Assembly: GCA_021776375.1 (NCBI GenBank) | Contig: JAJFGA010000031.1 | Location: 29,816 to 93,815 of the forward strand | Direction: 5' to 3' | Source of the DNA: Hyphococcus sp. | Lineage (GTDB): Bacteria; Pseudomonadota; Alphaproteobacteria; Caulobacterales; Parvularculaceae | DNA: 64,000 nucleotides | Part shown: piece by piece, positions 54,322 to 63,703 of the stretch | How the letters are laid out: every line of letters starts with the position of its first letter | How positions within the stretch are numbered: position 1 is the first letter of the stretch | The notes under the pieces: model-generated | Told to the model about the DNA's origin: nothing | The model's input: only the letters and a program-made list of their open reading frames with translations | Databases searched by the model: none | Made by a program: the position numbers and the translations under genes

Positions 54322-55713
54322 CTATTGCGGCAGCGCCGCCAAAACATCGCGCGCAAAGGCGACGATATCGAAGCGCGCGCCTCCATTATCGTCAAAGCCA
54401 CGCCGGATGATCAGCATATTCCGTGACGGGATAATTACCAGATGCTGCCCGCGATTGCCGAGCGCCGCATAGGTCCCGGCGGGGAGCCCATGACGCTCGT
54501 CAAACAGCCAGAACTGCGCGCCATAGCCGCCGATCAGACTGCCGTCAGCGCGCTGCAAAGGGGGCTGGTTCTTTGCCGGGCTTGCGACAAACGCCGCCCA
54601 GCCTTCGGGGATAATGCGCGCCCCTTCCCAGACGCCGTCACCCAGATAAAGAAGGCCAAGTCGCGCAAGATCGCGCACCGTCGTCCACACCTGGCTCGAC
54701 ATGATGAAATCGCCGTTCCAGTCGGTCTCCAGAAACGTGTGGTTCATGCCGAGCGGATGCAGGACTCGCTCAAAGGGAAAGGCGAGATAGTTTTTGTCGT
54801 CATCCATCTTTTCGCGCAGCGCGCGCATGGCGATCAACGTGTCGTTGTTTGCATAGGTCCAGCGCGTATCCGGCGTCGCAATGAGCCGACGTGTGATCGC
54901 ATGATCAACCACGCGCCCGCCGCCGAGATAAACATCGTCCGTGCGGTTGCCGGCGGGGCCTGAATCAAGCCCGCTCGACATGTTCAGCAAGTTCGCAACC
55001 GTAATATCGCCGCGCGGATCGCCCGGCGCAGACCACGCCGCGAGCCCTGCCTCGTCGTCAATATCGATGACGCCATCATGCACCGCCGCGCCGATCACCG
55101 TCGCGGCGATCGATTTAGCAACCGACCAGGTACGCTGGGGCGTTTCCTGGTCAAAACCTTCGCGATATTGTTCCGCGATGATCGCGCCGTTCCGCACGAT
55201 GAGAACGGCCGTTGTGTCCGTCGCCTCGCCATAAGTTGCCCGGTCAAACGCCTTGTCGATCGCCGCGCCGAACCCGGCATCCTCCGATAACGCTTCAGGC
55301 AAGGGCCGCGACAAATCCCGCTTCTGCTTGACGCGCGCAGAGGGGAGTTTTTTTATCGCTTTGGAGGTCGCCCCTGTTGGCAGTTGCGCGCAACCAAGAT
55401 AGGGCCGCCATGCGGAGATGCGCGGCGGAAAATCATCCGTATACTGCACCGAGACAGTTTTCTTTTTCTCATTGATGACCGCATCCGGCAGACTGGCCAG
55501 TGCATCGCGGTAGCCCGGATAGATGCGATTAAGCTCATCGCCATTGATCTCTTCAACCGAACGCCCGGCGTTGAAATAGGCCGAGCAGGTGAACGTCGCC
55601 TTGTAGCCCGCAGCGAGAGACAGATGCGCGGGGTCGGCGGTTTGTGCATTTACAGACGACGACGCTGCCACCAAAAAACTAACCGTCAGGGCCGCTTTCA
55701 CCACGTTTTTCAT
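54322..55713 (-). CDS. Class C beta-lactamase-like serine hydrolase, exported
   Basis: This 463-residue protein has a signal peptide (ALTVSFLVAASSSVNAQ), a domain of about 100 residues of unknown fold with paired Cys, and a serine hydrolase domain with SVAK at 197-200 (catalytic Ser 197 and Lys 200) and RWTYANND for the YxN motif. Relatives include 6-aminohexanoate-dimer hydrolases and D-aminopeptidase-like esterases. The role is unknown. GAGGGA is upstream of the ATG. A small hydrophobic frame overlaps its start. Confidence 0.9.
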   Translation of the reverse strand: MKNVVKAALTVSFLVAASSSVNAQTADPAHLSLAAGYKATFTCSAYFNAGRSVEEINGDELNRIYPGYRDALASLPDAVINEKKKTVSVQYTDDFPPRISAWRPYLGCAQLPTGATSKAIKKLPSARVKQKRDLSRPLPEALSEDAGFGAAIDKAFDRATYGEATDTTAVLIVRNGAIIAEQYREGFDQETPQRTWSVAKSIAATVIGAAVHDGVIDIDDEAGLAAWSAPGDPRGDITVANLLNMSSGLDSGPAGNRTDDVYLGGGRVVDHAITRRLIATPDTRWTYANNDTLIAMRALREKMDDDKNYLAFPFERVLHPLGMNHTFLETDWNGDFIMSSQVWTTVRDLARLGLLYLGDGVWEGARIIPEGWAAFVASPAKNQPPLQRADGSLIGGYGAQFWLFDERHGLPAGTYAALGNRGQHLVIIPSRNMLIIRRGFDDNGGARFDIVAFARDVLAALPQ

Positions 55714-55852
55714 AAACTTTCCCTCGCTTAAAATAAAAATAAGCCGTCAACCCGCCACTCACCACGATAACGAGCGCACCCAGCAACAGTGTACCAGCAA
55801 TCACAAAATCACCGGTAATGATAAGAATTACCGCCAATATCAGTACGAACAA
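55679..55852 (-). CDS. Possible small membrane protein with non-ATG start
   Basis: On the minus strand a frame of about 57-67 codons runs from just after the stop of the M49 peptidase into the first codons of the serine hydrolase gene. It reads as two hydrophobic helices (LFVLILAVILIITGDF and GTLLLGALVIVVSGGLTAYF) followed by YFKRGKVYEKRGE. The first start codons available are ATT at 55882 (downstream of AAGG) and TTG at 55852. The clean hydrophobic pattern supports a real gene, but there is no standard ATG. Confidence 0.4.
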   Translation of the reverse strand: MFVLILAVILIITGDFVIAGTLLLGALVIVVSGGLTAYFYFKRGKVYEKRGESGPDG

Positions 55853-55894
55853 ACCGATATGTATGAGGATGAGATTGCGAATAGTCTGGCTACC

Positions 55895-57616
55895 TTAAAG
55901 CGCGTCAACATAAACCGGCTGGATATCCACCGGCAGATAGGTGAGCGACGCGATGATGTGTTCGGCATTTGCATCTAGCTTGGCGTATTCGTCGAGAAAC
56001 GCTTTCGCCTTGTCATAGTCGCCGTCGCCCTGAACGATGACGATGTCGCGCGTCAGGTCAGAAATCGCCTGTTCCAGCTTGGCGAAGTTGATACGGAATT
56101 TTTCCGCGTCGCCATCCCATTCAAAAGCGCCGGCTTCCTTGAAATAGCTGTACTGGAAAGCCGCGCCACCGCCATGGGCCTCGTTAATGCCGAACCGCAT
56201 GGCGCGGAAGAGACCAACGAAATAGGTCGCAAGGAAACTTTCTTTTTCCGCGGCGGGCAACTCGCCCCGCTCCATCATATAGAGGATGTTATAGGCGCCC
56301 ATAACGTCGGCCTTGCCTTCCTCCGTCTTCGTATAAAGCTCTTTCAGTTCCGCGCTGACGCTGGTTTCCTCGCCATCCTTGGTGATCGAACCCGGCCCGA
56401 GACTATGGGCGAGCTCGTGAAACAGCGTTTCGTTCGTCATATATTTTTTGACGAGAAGACCCGCCTGTTCTTCCACAAGCACGGCCTCCGCCATCGGATT
56501 AAGAATGCGGTCGAACTTGGCGCCGAGGACGTTGTTTAAGATCACCTTCTTCGCGCCCTTGGCTTCGCGCACGCGCTCGTCATTGGGCAGGTTGAACGCA
56601 ATCGTCTGAACGCCGGGTACATTGTCTCCGCCGCCATGAACCTGATAGGCGGCCGCGATCGGCGATTCAAACCCGCGCTTGAAGTTCTTATAGCTCTCAT
56701 CGACGGGGAGATTGGCCTCCATGTCACGCAGGAAATCCTTGTATTTGGCGAGCGCGGCGCTTTCTTCCGGGTTTTTCACCGTGATGAAAGCCTCAAACGC
56801 TGTCTTGTAGCCAAACATACCATCCGTATAGACCTCATAAGGTCCAATCGCCGCCTCGATCGGGCCTTCCAGATCCATCCACGCCATTTCCGATTCGAAA
56901 TAGTCGTCATTGAGAAAGCTATCCGCGCGCAGCGACAAAAACCGTTTCAGGCTTTCATTCGTCGTCATCTCCGCCGCCTCGCGCATCAGCGCCGCCGCCG
57001 GCTCCAGCCATTCGCGGTAATGGTCCGAATAGGCAATAGCGACGAGCCGGTCTCCGTCGCGGCGGATCACCGTGTAGCCGCTGGTAAATGCAACTTTATC
57101 TTCCGGATGCGCACTAATCCAGCTTTCAAATTCTTCCTTTGTCATATCCGCGGGATAAAACGCCGCGCCTTCGGGCATCGCCGCGTCGCCATAAAACGGT
57201 TTGTTATGATCAAGCGTATCCCACGGACCGAAATGCAGATCGAACAAATCCAGCAATAGGGTTTTGTTTGCAATATCGCTGGAGGCAATCTCCTCGCGCC
57301 AGTCAGGGTTCATCTCACTGCGCTGGCGCAAATAGATCTCCGACATCAACACGCCAACTTCGTTGAGCTTGTTGATGACCGCGCGCTCTTCCGCGCTCAA
57401 AAAAGAGGTGTCCGGGGTCATCTCGACAATCGCAAATTGATCGCGCATGACGCCGAGCGCATCTGCGCTGGCCGCCGGTATGGCTTGGTTTTCCTGTTCA
57501 TCAGGCGCAGCGGCGCTGTCCTCGACTGGCGCCGTTGGCGCGGGCGGCGTCGAAGTGGTCTCGCCGCCGCATGCGACGGTCATCACAGCAAGGCTTGCGA
57601 TCAATAATAGTTTCAT
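55895..57616 (-). CDS. M49-type (dipeptidyl peptidase III-like) zinc metallopeptidase, lipoprotein
   Basis: The protein has about 573 residues, with lipobox SLAVMTVAC and then an Ala/Pro/Glu linker. The zinc site is HELAH at residues 400-404, followed by EEGKADVMG with Glu 432. This matches the M49-like bacterial group, in which HEXXH replaces the eukaryotic HEXXGH. It is probably an outer-membrane or periplasmic exopeptidase. Length is near the family's short members. The ATG at 57616 has GGAG upstream, while the frame extends to 57667 without signal-peptide support. Confidence 0.85.
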   Translation of the reverse strand: MKLLLIASLAVMTVACGGETTSTPPAPTAPVEDSAAAPDEQENQAIPAASADALGVMRDQFAIVEMTPDTSFLSAEERAVINKLNEVGVLMSEIYLRQRSEMNPDWREEIASSDIANKTLLLDLFDLHFGPWDTLDHNKPFYGDAAMPEGAAFYPADMTKEEFESWISAHPEDKVAFTSGYTVIRRDGDRLVAIAYSDHYREWLEPAAALMREAAEMTTNESLKRFLSLRADSFLNDDYFESEMAWMDLEGPIEAAIGPYEVYTDGMFGYKTAFEAFITVKNPEESAALAKYKDFLRDMEANLPVDESYKNFKRGFESPIAAAYQVHGGGDNVPGVQTIAFNLPNDERVREAKGAKKVILNNVLGAKFDRILNPMAEAVLVEEQAGLLVKKYMTNETLFHELAHSLGPGSITKDGEETSVSAELKELYTKTEEGKADVMGAYNILYMMERGELPAAEKESFLATYFVGLFRAMRFGINEAHGGGAAFQYSYFKEAGAFEWDGDAEKFRINFAKLEQAISDLTRDIVIVQGDGDYDKAKAFLDEYAKLDANAEHIIASLTYLPVDIQPVYVDAL

Positions 57617-57735
57617 GGGGCCGGCTCCAGATATGGGGTCAAATGACAATCTCGTTGCGCGCACCATAATGCGCTAACGCCGAGCGATAAAGCCGCCCGG
57701 CGCATTCATTCGATAAACATTTGCTACTGCGACGA

Positions 57736-58329
57736 TCAGCGCGCCGCCGGGTCCGCCCGTTCGAGGGAAAAGTGAGACCTGTTGACCTCGCCCCCGTACT
57801 TGCGCACCGTCGCCCCGAACACCACCGTCGGAGCGTCGCCGCCAACCACACACCAGACATCGTCAACTTCTTCAGTTGCGCCATCGGAGCTTACCGGCGG
57901 CGATACGGTGCTCGAATTCCAGTTTACGGCGCCCATGGGCGACACAGTAAAACTCTGATTATAGCGGCTGAGATAACTCCCCGCCGCATCATAACAGCTA
58001 ACATAGGCAGTGACATTATTTTCGGCGTTTGGATTGATCACTGAAAACTCAAAACTTCGCGTCAGGCGTTTGCGGTTAATCGTATAGACCTCGCCGCTTA
58101 TCGTGCCCGGCGCATTGCGCAGCATTGGCGAGATCCAGTGGCGCGCGCCGCTATCATAGCTCGCCCGCTCTATCGTCCTGTCAACCTGAGGCAATTCCGG
58201 CCCGATCACGCGGCGCGCTATGTCCTGCAACCGTTCCTGGGTTTTTTCTTGCGCCAGCACCGGCGCGCCGATCATCATTCCAACACATGATGCAGCGGCG
58301 AACGCCGCCGCAAATTTACGAATATGCAT
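57736..58329 (-). CDS. Exported protein of unknown function
   Basis: This protein of about 197 residues has a signal peptide (AAAFAAASCVGMMIGAPVLAQ). The mature part is beta-rich with FEFSVINPNAENNVTAYVSCYDAAG and two Cys. I do not recognise a family. The ATG at 58329 has GGGGAG upstream. The 119-base gap to the M49 gene shows nothing. Confidence 0.65.
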   Translation of the reverse strand: MHIRKFAAAFAAASCVGMMIGAPVLAQEKTQERLQDIARRVIGPELPQVDRTIERASYDSGARHWISPMLRNAPGTISGEVYTINRKRLTRSFEFSVINPNAENNVTAYVSCYDAAGSYLSRYNQSFTVSPMGAVNWNSSTVSPPVSSDGATEEVDDVWCVVGGDAPTVVFGATVRKYGGEVNRSHFSLERADPAAR

Positions 58330-58525
58330 AATCTTTTCTCCCCGTTCTTGGCCTCGCCCGCTAGCAAAACCCTTGTAACCGGGCGACGATACCACCTGAA
58401 AAGCTTAACGCGCCAGCAAATTCTCGCCATAGTCTTGCCGTTCTGGTGAGGCAAAGTGGCGGAAATACTTGTGAAGCGCCGCGACATCACGCTATGAATC
58501 GGTGCGTTTTGATTTGGGGACGGTG

Positions 58526-59722
58526 ATGAGAGTTTTGTTCGCGATTTTCGCTCTGTGGGCGGCCAGCACCGCGCCGTCTTTGGCGCAAAATCCCAGTTTC
58601 ACTACCTGGCTCGAAGGCTTTCGCACCGAAGCCATGGCCGCCGGCGTCAGCGCCGAGGTGTTCGACGAGGCGTTTGAGGGCGTAACCGTCAATCAGCGGG
58701 TCTATGAGCTCAATGACAATCAGCCAGAGTTCTCGCGCGCAATCTGGAACTATCTTGACAGCGCCGTGTCTGAGGCCCGCGTCACCGGCGGCCGCTCCAA
58801 GATGGCCGAACAAGGCTCGCTCCTTTCAGTGATCGAACAGGCCTACGGCGTCGATGCGGAAATCATCGTTGCGATCTGGGGTCTTGAATCTTCATACGGA
58901 GCAATTTTAGGAAATTACGATACGATCCAGGCGCTGGCGACATTGGCGTTTGAAGGACGGCGCACCGGCTTTGGCCGCACACAGCTCATCGGCGCCTTGA
59001 AAATCATCCAGAACGGCTATGCCAACCGCAACGAGCTGAAAGGATCATGGGCGGGCGCCATGGGACATACCCAATTTATTCCAACCACCTATCTTTCCTA
59101 CGCCGTTGATCATGATGCGGACGGTAAGCGCGATATCTGGAATAACCTTGGCGACGTCTTCGCTTCAACAGCAAATTACCTCAGCGTATCAGGGTACCGG
59201 CAAAATGAAGCGTGGGGCGCGGAGGCGCATTTGCCGGCCGGGTTCGACTATGCACTGGCCGACACCGCGATCCACAAGCCGCTCGTCGAATGGGCGGCAA
59301 TGGGCCTGACACAGCCGAACGGCGCGTCGTTATTGCAGCGCCTCGACCCGAATATGCGCAGCCGGCTTATCCTGCCCGCCGGGGCGCGTGGTCCGGCGTT
59401 TTTAGTGTTCGACAATTTCGGGGCGATTTTAAAATATAACCGCTCAACCGCCTACGCGCTGGCCGTCGGGCTGTTGAGCGAGGAAGTCGCCGGACGAAGC
59501 GGCCGCGTCGCGACGCTGTGGCCGCGCGAGGACAAACCTCTCGCCTTCGACCAGCGCAAAGCGCTGCAGCAGGCCTTGCTTGACCGCGGCTATAATCCGG
59601 GGCCCGTGGACGGGATCATCGGCGCCGGCACAAGGCGCGCGCTGCGGGCCTGGCAGAAAGCCGCCGGCCTGCCCGCGGATGGCTACGCCTCCCTGGCAGT
59701 GCTGACTGCGCTGCAATCCTGA
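58526..59722 (+). CDS. Lytic murein transglycosylase (MltB-like) with peptidoglycan-binding domain
   Basis: The protein has about 398 residues, with a signal peptide (VLFAIFALWAASTAPSLAQ), an SLT-2/MltB-type catalytic domain and a C-terminal PG_binding_1 domain (KALQQALLDRGYNPGPVDGIIGAGTRRALRAWQ). Catalytic-domain features are VIVAIWGLESSYG-type IIVAIWGLESSYGAI with the catalytic Glu, WAGAMGHTQFIPTTYL, and WNNLGDVFASTANYL. It cuts glycan strands in the periplasm to 1,6-anhydro ends. The chosen ATG has GGGGA upstream; a GTG at 58502 would extend it. Confidence 0.94.
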   Translation: MRVLFAIFALWAASTAPSLAQNPSFTTWLEGFRTEAMAAGVSAEVFDEAFEGVTVNQRVYELNDNQPEFSRAIWNYLDSAVSEARVTGGRSKMAEQGSLLSVIEQAYGVDAEIIVAIWGLESSYGAILGNYDTIQALATLAFEGRRTGFGRTQLIGALKIIQNGYANRNELKGSWAGAMGHTQFIPTTYLSYAVDHDADGKRDIWNNLGDVFASTANYLSVSGYRQNEAWGAEAHLPAGFDYALADTAIHKPLVEWAAMGLTQPNGASLLQRLDPNMRSRLILPAGARGPAFLVFDNFGAILKYNRSTAYALAVGLLSEEVAGRSGRVATLWPREDKPLAFDQRKALQQALLDRGYNPGPVDGIIGAGTRRALRAWQKAAGLPADGYASLAVLTALQS

Positions 59723-59798
59723 CGCGGCCCGCTCGGTTTGTCTTCGGCACATCAACGAAAGCATACGACAAAATCGCAAGCCCGCGCTATGACGCCCT

Positions 59799-61742
59799 GT
59801 GACCGATGACACGCGCATAGATAAAGCAACGCTGGCCAGAGCTATGCTGGATTGGGGCGCCCCCGACACTGACCGCCCCGCGCCTCGGTCGGTTGTGTTT
59901 GACGACATCTATTTTTCCGAAGACGGGCTTGCCGAGACGGCCCATGTCTTCCTCGCCGCCAATACCCTGCCGCAGCGTTTTGAAGCTGCGCGAAGTTTCG
60001 CGATCGGCGAGTTGGGCTTTGGGACTGGGCTCAATTTTCTGGCGGCCTGGGACTTATGGCGGCGAACGAAAAAACTGGATGGCGCGCGGCTGCATTTTCT
60101 ATCGGTTGAAGCCTTTCCACTTGACCGGGAAGATTTGTGCAAAGCCCACCGCGCCTGGCCTGAGCTTGCTGATCTGTCGCAACAATTGATCACCGCCTAC
60201 CCGCCGCCACATCGCGGATTTCATCACCTAACCTTTGACGACGGCGTCACCCTCACACTTTACCTTGGCGACGCGCTGGGGGGGCTTGCGCACGCAGAGG
60301 CGAATATCGATGCATGGTTTTTTGACGGCTTTGCACCGGACCGCAATCCGGCCATGTGGTCGCCGGAAATTTTTACTGAAGTTGCACGGCTTTCCATGCC
60401 CGGCGCCAGTTTCGGGACATTTACGGTCGCGGGCGCCGTGCGCCGGGCGCTGACGGCGGCGGGCTTTACACCGGAAAAGCGCCCCGGCTTTGGCCGCAAG
60501 CGCGAAATGCTCGCCGGCAGGCTGAAGCAACCCTCTGACAACAAAACCATCCGTCCTGCCTGGTTCAACACCCGCCCTGTGTCGCCGTTAAACACCACCG
60601 CACGCATCGCCATTATTGGCGCAGGCATCGCCGGGGCGAGCCTTGCCTATGCGCTCAACACTCATGGCCTGTCGCCCATTGTTTATGAGGCAGAAGCGCC
60701 TGCAAGCGGCGCATCGGGCAATCTCGCCGGGCTGATCATGCCGCGCCTTGATGTGGATACAACCCCGACAGCGCACTATTTCGCCCACGCCTATCTTCAT
60801 ACCATACGCCTACTGAACAAATTACAACACGATGCGCCCACGCCATTGTTTAATGCGTGCGGCGTGCGCCTCTGTGCGGCTTACGATCATGACAAGGCAC
60901 GCCACGAAAAACGCCTGGCCATGGCCGCCCTGCCCGAGGGCTGGATCGAACAAGCGGGCGAAGATTTACACTTCCCCCAGGCCGGCGTTGTTGACCCGCC
61001 GGCATTCGTCCGCGCCCTGCTTGGCGTCACACCGCTGCGCCGTGCAAAAATCATTCGTCTCAACAACCAGGACGGCCAATGGCGCACCGAAGACGCCGAC
61101 GGCAATCACGAACTCTTCGACGTGGTAATCATCGCCAACGGGCTCGATGCGCTGTCTTTCACGCAAGTCAGCGCACTGCCGCTCGCCGGCGCGCTTGGCC
61201 AGATCGAGTGGTTTCCGGAGGCGCAAACCCCAAAAGCTGCGGTGGCGTTCGGACCGTACACCGCCCCGGCGCCGCAAGGCGGGTTGGTAATCGGTGCGAC
61301 CTATGCGCCAATTGCCATTGGCCGCTCACCAGCGTTCTCACACGAAGCGACGCAAACCAATATCGACGCCATGCGCGCGAAATTCCCCGAGCTTGGCGCC
61401 GCCTTATCGCCGGAAAGCGCCCAGCCGCGCGCCAGCATCCGCTGCACCACGCCGGACCGCTCACCGATCGCCGGCCCGGTTCCCGATTGGGCGTTCTACG
61501 CCGACGCCTATGACGGTCTGCGCCACGGCCTCACCCAGCCCTATAAGGACGGCCAATCCCAGGACGGGCTTTACATCCTCACCGGGCTCGGCTCGCGCGG
61601 GTTAGTCTCCGCCCCGCTCGCCGCGGCGATGATGGCCGCCGAGATCGCCGGCGCGCCCGCCCCGGTCGAGGCCGGCGTCGCCGAAGCCCTCCACCCGGCA
61701 CGGTTTTTCATCCGCGATTTGAAAAAAGCCAAGCCACAGTAA
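59799..61742 (+). CDS. mnmC: Bifunctional tRNA 5-methylaminomethyl-2-thiouridine biosynthesis protein
   Basis: The 647-residue bifunctional enzyme ends the mnm5s2U modification at U34 of tRNA. The N-terminal methyltransferase part (FAIGELGFGTGLNFLAAWDL, DAWFFDGFAPDRNPAMWS) and the C-terminal FAD-dependent oxidoreductase (RIAIIGAGIAGASLAYAL near residue 270, GASGNLAGLIMPRLD, ILTGLGSRGLVSAPL) are both present. Length is normal for MnmC. It starts with GTG at 59799; no better start is seen. Confidence 0.96.
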   Translation: MTDDTRIDKATLARAMLDWGAPDTDRPAPRSVVFDDIYFSEDGLAETAHVFLAANTLPQRFEAARSFAIGELGFGTGLNFLAAWDLWRRTKKLDGARLHFLSVEAFPLDREDLCKAHRAWPELADLSQQLITAYPPPHRGFHHLTFDDGVTLTLYLGDALGGLAHAEANIDAWFFDGFAPDRNPAMWSPEIFTEVARLSMPGASFGTFTVAGAVRRALTAAGFTPEKRPGFGRKREMLAGRLKQPSDNKTIRPAWFNTRPVSPLNTTARIAIIGAGIAGASLAYALNTHGLSPIVYEAEAPASGASGNLAGLIMPRLDVDTTPTAHYFAHAYLHTIRLLNKLQHDAPTPLFNACGVRLCAAYDHDKARHEKRLAMAALPEGWIEQAGEDLHFPQAGVVDPPAFVRALLGVTPLRRAKIIRLNNQDGQWRTEDADGNHELFDVVIIANGLDALSFTQVSALPLAGALGQIEWFPEAQTPKAAVAFGPYTAPAPQGGLVIGATYAPIAIGRSPAFSHEATQTNIDAMRAKFPELGAALSPESAQPRASIRCTTPDRSPIAGPVPDWAFYADAYDGLRHGLTQPYKDGQSQDGLYILTGLGSRGLVSAPLAAAMMAAEIAGAPAPVEAGVAEALHPARFFIRDLKKAKPQ

Positions 61743-61756
61743 ATCATCAATTCTGG

Positions 61757-61779
61757 ATTGCCGGAACAAGTCCGGCAAT
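61757..61779. repeat. Small palindromic REP-like repeat
   Basis: ATTGCCGGA at 61757-61765 pairs with TCCGGCAAT at 61771-61779 around a five-base loop, just after the mnmC stop. Repeats of the GCCGGA-TCCGGC kind are common in alphaproteobacterial intergenic regions (recall). It may also act as a transcript end. Confidence 0.6.
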
Positions 61780-61857
61780 GACAACAGATAGGCTAAACTT
61801 GCCCCGAGGCGCGGCTTTGGGGTAAGTCCGGCTAAACGTTCAATGAGGATTTTTCCG

Positions 61858-63246
61858 ATGAGAGACACCCCGTTCGGCCCGGTATTCGACAATGTTCTGG
61901 AAGGCATTGGCAAAACGCCAATAGTCAAGGTCTCGCATATCGACACTGGCCCGTGCACGCTTTTCCTAAAGCTTGAAGCCAACAATCCCGGCGGGTCGAT
62001 CAAGGACCGGATCGGCGTTGCGATGATCGAGGCGGCCGAGCGCGAGGGCGAGCTGAAGCCCGGCGGCACCATCATCGAGGCGACGGCGGGCAATACGGGG
62101 CTCGCCTTGGCGCTGGTCGCATCCCAAAAGGGCTACAAAACCATCATCGTCGTGCCCGACAAGATGGCGCAGGAGAAAATCTTTCACCTAAAAGCGCTCG
62201 GCGCCGATGTTCGCCTGACCCGCTCCGATGTCGGCAAAGGCCATCCGGAATATTATCAGGACATGGCCGAGCGTATCGCGGAGGAAACCGGCGCCTTTTA
62301 CATCAACCAATTCGGCAACGCCGCCAATCCGCAAGCCCATGTGGATACGACGGGTCCGGAGATTTTTGGCCAGATGGACGAAGATGTCGACGCAATTGTT
62401 GCTGGCGTCGGTTCCGGAGGCACGATTGCAGGCCTGTCGCAATTCTACCGGGAGAAGTCTCCGAAGACGGAGATCATTCTCGCCGACCCGATCGGGTCGA
62501 TCCTCACCGACTATGTCAATACCGGAGCGATCCCCAATGAGGTCGGCTCATGGCTGGTGGAAGGCATCGGCGAGGATTTCATTCCCGATATTGCCGACCT
62601 TACCCACACCAAAAAAGCCTATGCGATCTCCGACAAGGAAAGCTTTGAGGCGGCGCGCGACCTCCTCAAGAAAGAAGGCATTCTTGGCGGCTCGTCATCG
62701 GGAACGATTCTCGCCGCGGCGCTCAAATATTGCCGCGAGCAGAAAGAGAGCAAGCGCGTGGTCGCCTTTATCTGCGATCGCGGCGACAAGTATCTGTCAA
62801 AAATGTTCAACGATTATTGGATGTATGATCAGGGCTTTTTAAAACGCCCGCCAAAGGGCGACCTCACCGATCTCATATCCCGGCGCCACTCTGAACGCGC
62901 CACCGTCACCGTCAAACCCGACGACACGCTGATGCAGGCCTATGGCAAGATGAAACTCTATGACATCTCGCAGCTGCCCGTGCTCAGTGACGACGGAACT
63001 GTCACCGGGCTGCTTGACGAAGAGGATTTGCTGTTCGCCGTTGTGCGCAACCGTGAAAAATTCCAGGACCCGGTAAAGTCCGCCATGACCTACCGCGTCG
63101 AAACCGTAGAAGCGGGCCAGGACATGCAGTCCCTATTGCCGATCTTCGCCAAAGGCCACGTCGCCGTCGTCGTCGCCGGGGGAAAGTTTGAAGGACTTAT
63201 TACGCGTACGGATTTATTGAATTATTTGCGGTTGCAGGTGGCTTGA
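61858..63246 (+). CDS. Cystathionine beta-synthase (pyridoxal phosphate plus CBS pair)
   Basis: The protein has about 462 residues. PLP-dependent lyase core: GKTPIVKV, LEANNPGGSIKDRIG with the Schiff-base Lys at 49, EATAGNTGLALALVA, GVGSGGTIAGL. Two CBS domains follow (about residues 340-460) with DISQLPVLSDDGTVTGLL. Eukaryote-like CBS enzymes condense serine and homocysteine to cystathionine; cysteine synthase-type activity is the alternative. The ATG at 61858 has GAGGA upstream; the ATG at 61843 lies on that site. Its stop overlaps the next gene start by one base. Confidence 0.92.
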   Translation: MRDTPFGPVFDNVLEGIGKTPIVKVSHIDTGPCTLFLKLEANNPGGSIKDRIGVAMIEAAEREGELKPGGTIIEATAGNTGLALALVASQKGYKTIIVVPDKMAQEKIFHLKALGADVRLTRSDVGKGHPEYYQDMAERIAEETGAFYINQFGNAANPQAHVDTTGPEIFGQMDEDVDAIVAGVGSGGTIAGLSQFYREKSPKTEIILADPIGSILTDYVNTGAIPNEVGSWLVEGIGEDFIPDIADLTHTKKAYAISDKESFEAARDLLKKEGILGGSSSGTILAAALKYCREQKESKRVVAFICDRGDKYLSKMFNDYWMYDQGFLKRPPKGDLTDLISRRHSERATVTVKPDDTLMQAYGKMKLYDISQLPVLSDDGTVTGLLDEEDLLFAVVRNREKFQDPVKSAMTYRVETVEAGQDMQSLLPIFAKGHVAVVVAGGKFEGLITRTDLLNYLRLQVA

Positions 63247-63587
63247 TGAAACTCTTCGGCCTCAAAAACTGTGATACATGCCGCAAGGCGCTAAAGGCTC
63301 TGCAAAACGCCGGGCGGCAGCCTGATTTTCATGATGTCCGCGTCGATGGCGTAACCAAGGCCTACCTTACCAAATGGGCGCGCGCCGCTGGTTGGGAGGC
63401 GCTGTTGAACACGCGCTCTACGACCTGGCGCGGGCTGACCGACAAAGACAAGGCTGGTGATGATGAGAAAAAAGCCATCGCCTTGATGGAAAAGCATCCA
63501 GCGCTGATTAAGCGCCCGGTGATTGAGTGCGAAGGCGAGGTCACGGTTGGCTGGACTAAAGACGTTCAGGATGCGCTGTTGAAGTAA
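63246..63587 (+). CDS. ArsC/Spx-family protein
   Basis: This protein of about 113 residues has a thioredoxin-like fold. It starts KLFGLKNCDTCRKALKAL with the CxxC at about residues 9-12 and continues to KHPALIKRPVIE, which fits the YffB/ArsC group. Some members reduce arsenate, but YffB-like proteins in proteobacteria have other, unclear roles. No ars genes are nearby. It is one base from the cystathionine beta-synthase stop and is probably co-transcribed. Confidence 0.88.
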   Translation: MKLFGLKNCDTCRKALKALQNAGRQPDFHDVRVDGVTKAYLTKWARAAGWEALLNTRSTTWRGLTDKDKAGDDEKKAIALMEKHPALIKRPVIECEGEVTVGWTKDVQDALLK

Positions 63588-63600
63588 GGAAACCCCCTCC

Positions 63601-63639
63601 GTCAGCTTCGCTGACACCTCCCCCGTAAAACGGGGGAGG
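63601..63639. repeat. Double hairpin REP-like element
   Basis: GTCAGC-TTC-GCTGAC at 63601-63615 is followed by CCTCCCCCG (63617-63625) pairing with CGGGGGAGG (63631-63639) around TAAAA. Elements of this design are familiar in alphaproteobacteria (recall, not searched). It stands just after the ArsC-like stop and may end that transcript. Confidence 0.7.
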
Positions 63640-63703
63640 AATTAAGCCGAGCTTGTGAGATGAAGTCTTTGGGGGCTCCTGTAACACACGCCAATCCGTC
63701 GCA

